Below are positions 60,041-64,000 of a stretch of 64,000 nt of DNA, one piece after another (position 1 is the stretch's first letter; every line of letters begins with the position of its first letter). The stretch is from assembly GCF_950023065.1 (NCBI RefSeq), contig NC_088679.1, positions 15,376,001 to 15,440,000 on the forward strand, given 5' to 3'. Source of the DNA: Planococcus citri. Lineage: Eukaryota; Arthropoda; Insecta; Hemiptera; Pseudococcidae. Made by a program: the position numbers and the translations under genes. The notes under the pieces were generated by a model that made no database searches, was not told the DNA's origin, and worked only from the letters and a program-made list of their open reading frames with translations.

Positions 60041-60046
60041 AATAAA
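60041..60046 (+). promoter_or_regulatory. Polyadenylation signal of the lipase-like gene
   Basis: AATAAA 87 bases after the stop codon, in a normal position for a short insect 3' UTR. Confidence 0.65.
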
Positions 60047-60059
60047 TTTATGATTTAAA

Positions 60060-61838
60060 ATCCATCTAATTTTTTTTTTTTATTTTATGTATGTCTATTC
60101 TTTTTTTTTTTTTGTTGAAAATTTTCAATTTCTTTGCGAATTATACCCAGACTTAAATCAATTTTACAGAATTTTGTGAAAGAGTTTCAGATCGTTTTTT
60201 TCCTATCAAATTAAACTTCCTTCTTTAATTTTTACGTCCAAGATTTTGCTCAAAGTGTCATTATATGTATTAATGTACGTAGGGCTAGAACGAATTTTGA
60301 ATAAATAATTTAATTTCTCTACAGAGAGAATATTTTTAGAAAAGTTCTCAATTTTTCAATCTTTATTTCAAATTGAGAGTAATTTACAAAAAATCATTCA
60401 AAAAATTGATTACTGATCAGAAAACATTAATCTGATTACCTACTCGACTTGGGTACATGGCATTTGCCTACTTGATAAACGGTAAGTATTCCCAGGTAAG
60501 ATAGGCGAAATGGCCCCGTTCCCAGATTTGAAAAATTATGATGGATTATTGTAGTGTGCGTTAAAAAATTTAGAGTGGAATTTCCGCCCCCCCAACCTAC
60601 CCCCTTGGACAGTATAGCCAAAAAAAACGTTTTTTGCGAGAAAAATGCTGTATCCATGAGTAGTGAGGAGAGAACTCTAGTACCACGTGGAATGTGTAGA
60701 GGAAGCCTGGGACTTTCAACACGATTTTTTTTTTAAATTTACCATTATTTTGGTGAGAGTAAAATTGACACAAGAAAACTTTGAACCGCCATCGCCACAT
60801 TCTGAATTGAACCGGGCTAATCAAAAACACAGTTTTCGCCAAAATGTCGCCTTTAACAAGTAAGTAACCTACTTTCTTCCTACCAAACCACAAAATTGAA
60901 ATTTTGTCTGCAAAACCTCATAATATTTGCAAAAAAAAAAAATTACTCGTTTTTCGCGTTTTTTTCGCAAAATAATGCGAAATAGGTACGAGAAAAATGT
61001 ATAGAACAAAAAATGTCGAACGTCAAATTTCACCCTAGAAAATGTGTTAAAAAGGTTGTAAAAACGTTCATCTACTGAATTTAGCAAGGATTGTAATCAT
61101 GAGCTCTGTAAATATAAAAATACCAAAGAAATTCAAATTGAAGTCAGAGCAATTCAGTTACATACAATTCTCACATTCTTTTCAATTTGAACACGTTTCC
61201 ACAATGCTTGGTGAAAAAAAAATCCTTAAAAATGAAAATATCGCAAGTCAAACTTACAAAAAGTTACCAACAGTGGGCAAATTACCTAAAAATTGTTCAG
61301 AAATCAAACTCAAAATCAGTAATGGCAAAAATACAAATTTCAATTTCAATTTTCAAAAATTTCAACACAATATTTTCCAAATCCAAAAGGTACAAATCTT
61401 ACCAAAATTCAATAATTTTGAAAAAAATTCCAAAATTGTACTAAAAAGTCATCTAAAATTCGTTCTAGATCATGGATTGGTTTAAAATCAGGTAATTTAC
61501 ACGATTACAGAAAAATCAGATCAAAGTCTCGTGAATTAAGTGAATGAAAAAAAGTGATTCTAAAAACAGCCAAATGATAAATTACCTATACAATATATTT
61601 TTCAAAGGAAATTACAAACCATAAAAAATTGACTAACTTGAACCAAATTTGGCTTGTTAGTAAGAAGAAAAGATTTTTCGACCAAAATTGTCTCATCAAG
61701 AGGGACAAATTGTTTGAAAAATCATTTTTTTTGCATTTTTGACGGTCTTTACCCATACTACATATTCTGAAAAAAATACGTTTTGTATCTTATCTATTAT
61801 GTAGATTTGGTAAACATAGGTATCATTTTATTTACAAG
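60060..61838. other. Intergenic sequence, nothing firmly recognised
   Basis: AT-rich with several open frames, the longest at 61099-61485 on the + strand. That frame is Lys, Asn and Phe-rich and matches no family, so I read it as chance. A poly-C run is near 60587-60593. Confidence 0.4.
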
Positions 61839-61840
61839 TA

Positions 61841-62048
61841 CAGGGTGCCCAGGAATATCGAGTACTCCTATGAAAGTTTTTCATTAAAAATATAGGTTGG
61901 CAATGTGAAATAGATGCATATGATTGGTGGAATATTATCTCTCCAATCCAAATATTGTGCTATCATTATTATCATCCACTGTGACCAACCAAAGTATTTT
62001 AGTAGACAACTTTTTTAGGGGTACTTGATATAATTTCTGGGCATCCTG
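61841..62048. mobile_element. 208 bp MITE with TA target duplication
   Basis: The left end CAGGGTGCCCAGGAATATC and the inverted right end ATTTCTGGGCATCCTG are flanked by TA on both sides (61839-61840 and 62049-62050). Inner sequence GAGTACTCCTATGAAAG also pairs loosely with GGGGTACTTGATAT near 62020. Mariner-like MITE. Confidence 0.85.
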
Positions 62049-62204
62049 TATGAAACACATTTTTTTTTTGTTAGAATTTTTCTATTTTTAAAAATAATTA
62101 TAAAAAATGAATAGAAAAGGAAATCTAGAGAGAAAATATAAAATTAGGTACAAGGATTGATTCTAAAAATGGAAAAAAACAGCACTCTTTAGACAAAAAA
62201 AAAA

Positions 62205-62620
62205 CTTAATGGAATCCCAAGATGGTCAGATCACTGGAAAATCAAGCTTAATGAGCAAAAGTCAACTCATGTTACATTTGCTAAGAGAAAATGTGATGTT
62301 CAATACTCAGTCGAAGTACATTAAATCTTGACTGTAGTCTTATCTGTAGGCACCATATTGACCAGAAGAAAACTCAAATCAACCTGAAACTCCGCCAAAT
62401 GTAAGTACTGGATGATTGGGCATCATTCAAAAATGAAGATTGAGAGTAAAAGGCTAATTTATCAAATGATAATCAAACCCATATGGACATATGGGATACA
62501 GTTAGGTATGGGGATCTGTACAAAACAAAACTCTCCAAACAATTAAGGGTGCAAGATGGTTTCAAACAAATGAAGCACTACATAAAGATCTTGAGATAAA
62601 GTGGGTGGATGCATGACTAG
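62205..62620 (+). mobile_element. Jockey-like LINE fragment
   Basis: The + strand reads WSDHWKIKLNEQKSTHVTFA, then a block with HIDQKKTQINLKL, then RLIYQMIIKPIWTYGIQL, with frameshifts between. These are standard C-terminal landmarks of Jockey-type ORF2. It is cut off at 62621 by the third ACAACAAT element. Confidence 0.8.
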
Positions 62621-63360
62621 TACAACAATGACCATGCTAATTTCAATGTGAATGTCAACCCATCCACATCCATCACTTATGGATGGCACATGCCGATGTG
62701 AATTTTGACCCTATGTCGATGCAATTGTTGACCAATGCTGATCGACATTTATGTCAACAATTGGTTCTACACGGGGGTCAAAATTTACATCGACATATAG
62801 GATCCAAATGTGACTGGTGTGGATGGATCGACATTGGCATCAAAATTTACGCCGACCTTTTGCTACATAAAATTACAGAATTTTAGTTTCGAAATAGAAA
62901 TTTTTTTCCAAAAATGATTTCTCTTAGGTAGCTATTGCTCGAGCTGAAAGCAGAAACCATGCGGAGTCCATCTCCAAGAAGTACCTACAGACAGAGTCCG
63001 TACAATATAGAAGTTGATCATTAAAGTCTTTATATTGAGAAAGGGGCAATACTTCATCTAAGAGTACCAAACTAATACATTTTCATGTCGACAACATGTC
63101 GATGTTAATGTTGATGTGAAATTCGACATCAACAATTACATCCACAATATCAACGTAATTTTCCAAATTTGAGAAATATTTGAAAATTTGGTCGCTATTA
63201 GTGTTGATGTATTTCTGGACAATCACACTTTCACATTTACATCAAACTAACATAGGGGAAAGTGAATATTTTTATCAATGCTATTAAAAATTTGTTTTCC
63301 TCTTTAAACAAGATAATATTTTAAAATGTTTACCAAACTTTTAAATACCTACTAAAACAT
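62621..63360. mobile_element. ACAACAAT-terminal MITE, copy 3 (reverse, truncated)
   Basis: It starts TACAACAATGACCATGC, the complement of the right end of copies 1 and 2. It continues collinearly in reverse through the CCATCCACATCCATCACTT hairpin and the CATGTCGATG segment, and breaks off near 63360 where the GGCAAAA array begins. No transposase frame. Confidence 0.7.
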
Positions 63361-63364
63361 ATAA

Positions 63365-63820
63365 TTATGTCAAAAAAAAAACTTTTTAGACAAATTCTGA
63401 CAAATGTTAGGACTTTTTGACAATTTTTGCAAAAGCTGTACTTCCAGACTATTATTTGACTAGCAACAAGATTTTATTGACCATTTCGGCATAAAACAGA
63501 TTTTTTTTGGATAACTTGTCAAAAAAGTAGAACCTGCAGACAATTTTGACAACAAGCAGGAGTTTTGAAAATTTTAGGTAAAAGCAGAAGTTTTTTTTAC
63601 AATAATTCATTTATGAGTATTTTGGCAAAAACCAGGTTTTTTATTCATAACTGCGAAAAAATTAATTTTGACAATGTTTCGGCAAATGACAGGATTTTTA
63701 AGAATAATTTTGGCAAAGGCAAGAATTTAAGCCAATTTTGGCAACAGGATTTTTTGAACGTTTTGGCAAAAACAGTGGTTTGAAAACAATTCTGGCAAAA
63801 AATATAACAAGGACTTTTGG
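63365..63820. repeat. Degenerate GGCAAAA / GACAATTTT array
   Basis: Units such as GACAATTTTTGCAAAAGC and 'AATTTTGGCAAAGGCAAGAA' recur every 25-40 bases. Same vocabulary as at 3000-3740, 12420-13240 and 40850-42440. It directly abuts the truncated MITE. Confidence 0.6.
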
Positions 63821-64000
63821 GAGATCGAAAATACTTAGGGCATATTATAGATATCGTTTTTCAGCTTTCTATGTTGATTTTGTAAAATTTTGAATTCGAA
63901 TCACTTTTCAACTTCATTCAATGCAGAAAGTTATGATATACATTTGAATATGACCATTATTTCACACAAAACATAAGCTAGGTACTCACAGGGCTGAGGC

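Noticed and set aside
61099..61485. 128-codon open frame on the + strand
   Set aside because: Lys/Asn/Phe-rich composition, no motif, no splice or promoter context, and it lies in AT-rich intergenic DNA. Most likely chance.
1..64000. CRISPR arrays, bacterial genes or a recent horizontal transfer
   Set aside because: The tandem arrays have no regular spacer pattern, all real genes have introns of insect type, and no bacterial-like uninterrupted frame is present.

Overview
This window looks like an insect nuclear genome, most likely a sternorrhynchan hemipteran (aphid, scale insect or mealybug type). That is inferred from strongly AT-rich non-coding DNA, GT-AG introns, insect-type gene families and the very frequent palindromic motif TAGGTACCTA and its relatives. 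There are no operons, CRISPR arrays or bacterial features, and I recognised no tRNA or rRNA gene.

Left part (1-19,345). The last three coding exons of a class A GPCR of the prostanoid-receptor type lie on the + strand (4978-9214). Its last intron holds a decayed LINE inside a 3.1 kb inverted repeat. From 10 to 18.6 kb there are only repeats: fold-back elements, a pogo-like MITE, and a Jockey-like LINE split by a TA-flanked element. One orphan immunoglobulin exon of the sidestep type sits on the - strand (19116-19321).

Middle (19,345-43,700). A palindromic 'GGAGCCTCCAGC' array is followed by a complete three-exon gene for a small acidic secreted protein that I do not recognise (25252-26826). 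Then comes a complete 14-exon M1 aminopeptidase N gene (29789-40107) with an intact zinc site and a probable GPI tail. Its second intron holds another LINE with a MITE nested inside. A large tandem array separates it from the next gene.

Right part (43,700-64,000). A second 14-exon M1 gene (43745-52621) is a tandem duplicate with the same exon architecture, but the GAMEN, HExxH and catalytic Tyr elements are all replaced. It is therefore an intact gene for a predicted inactive peptidase. Next are a 1375 bp, nearly perfect palindrome (53640-55014) flanked by TAA, and a complete 7-exon secreted lipase-like gene (56755-59954) whose catalytic Ser is Gly. The right end holds a short MITE, a LINE fragment, a third copy of the ACAACAAT element and more array sequence.

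The two aminopeptidases would act at the cell surface and the lipase-like and acidic proteins in the extracellular space. Their clustering suggests gut or surface proteins, but nothing in the sequence proves a shared pathway. The standout observations are the active/inactive aminopeptidase pair and the density of long inverted repeats, many of them in introns.
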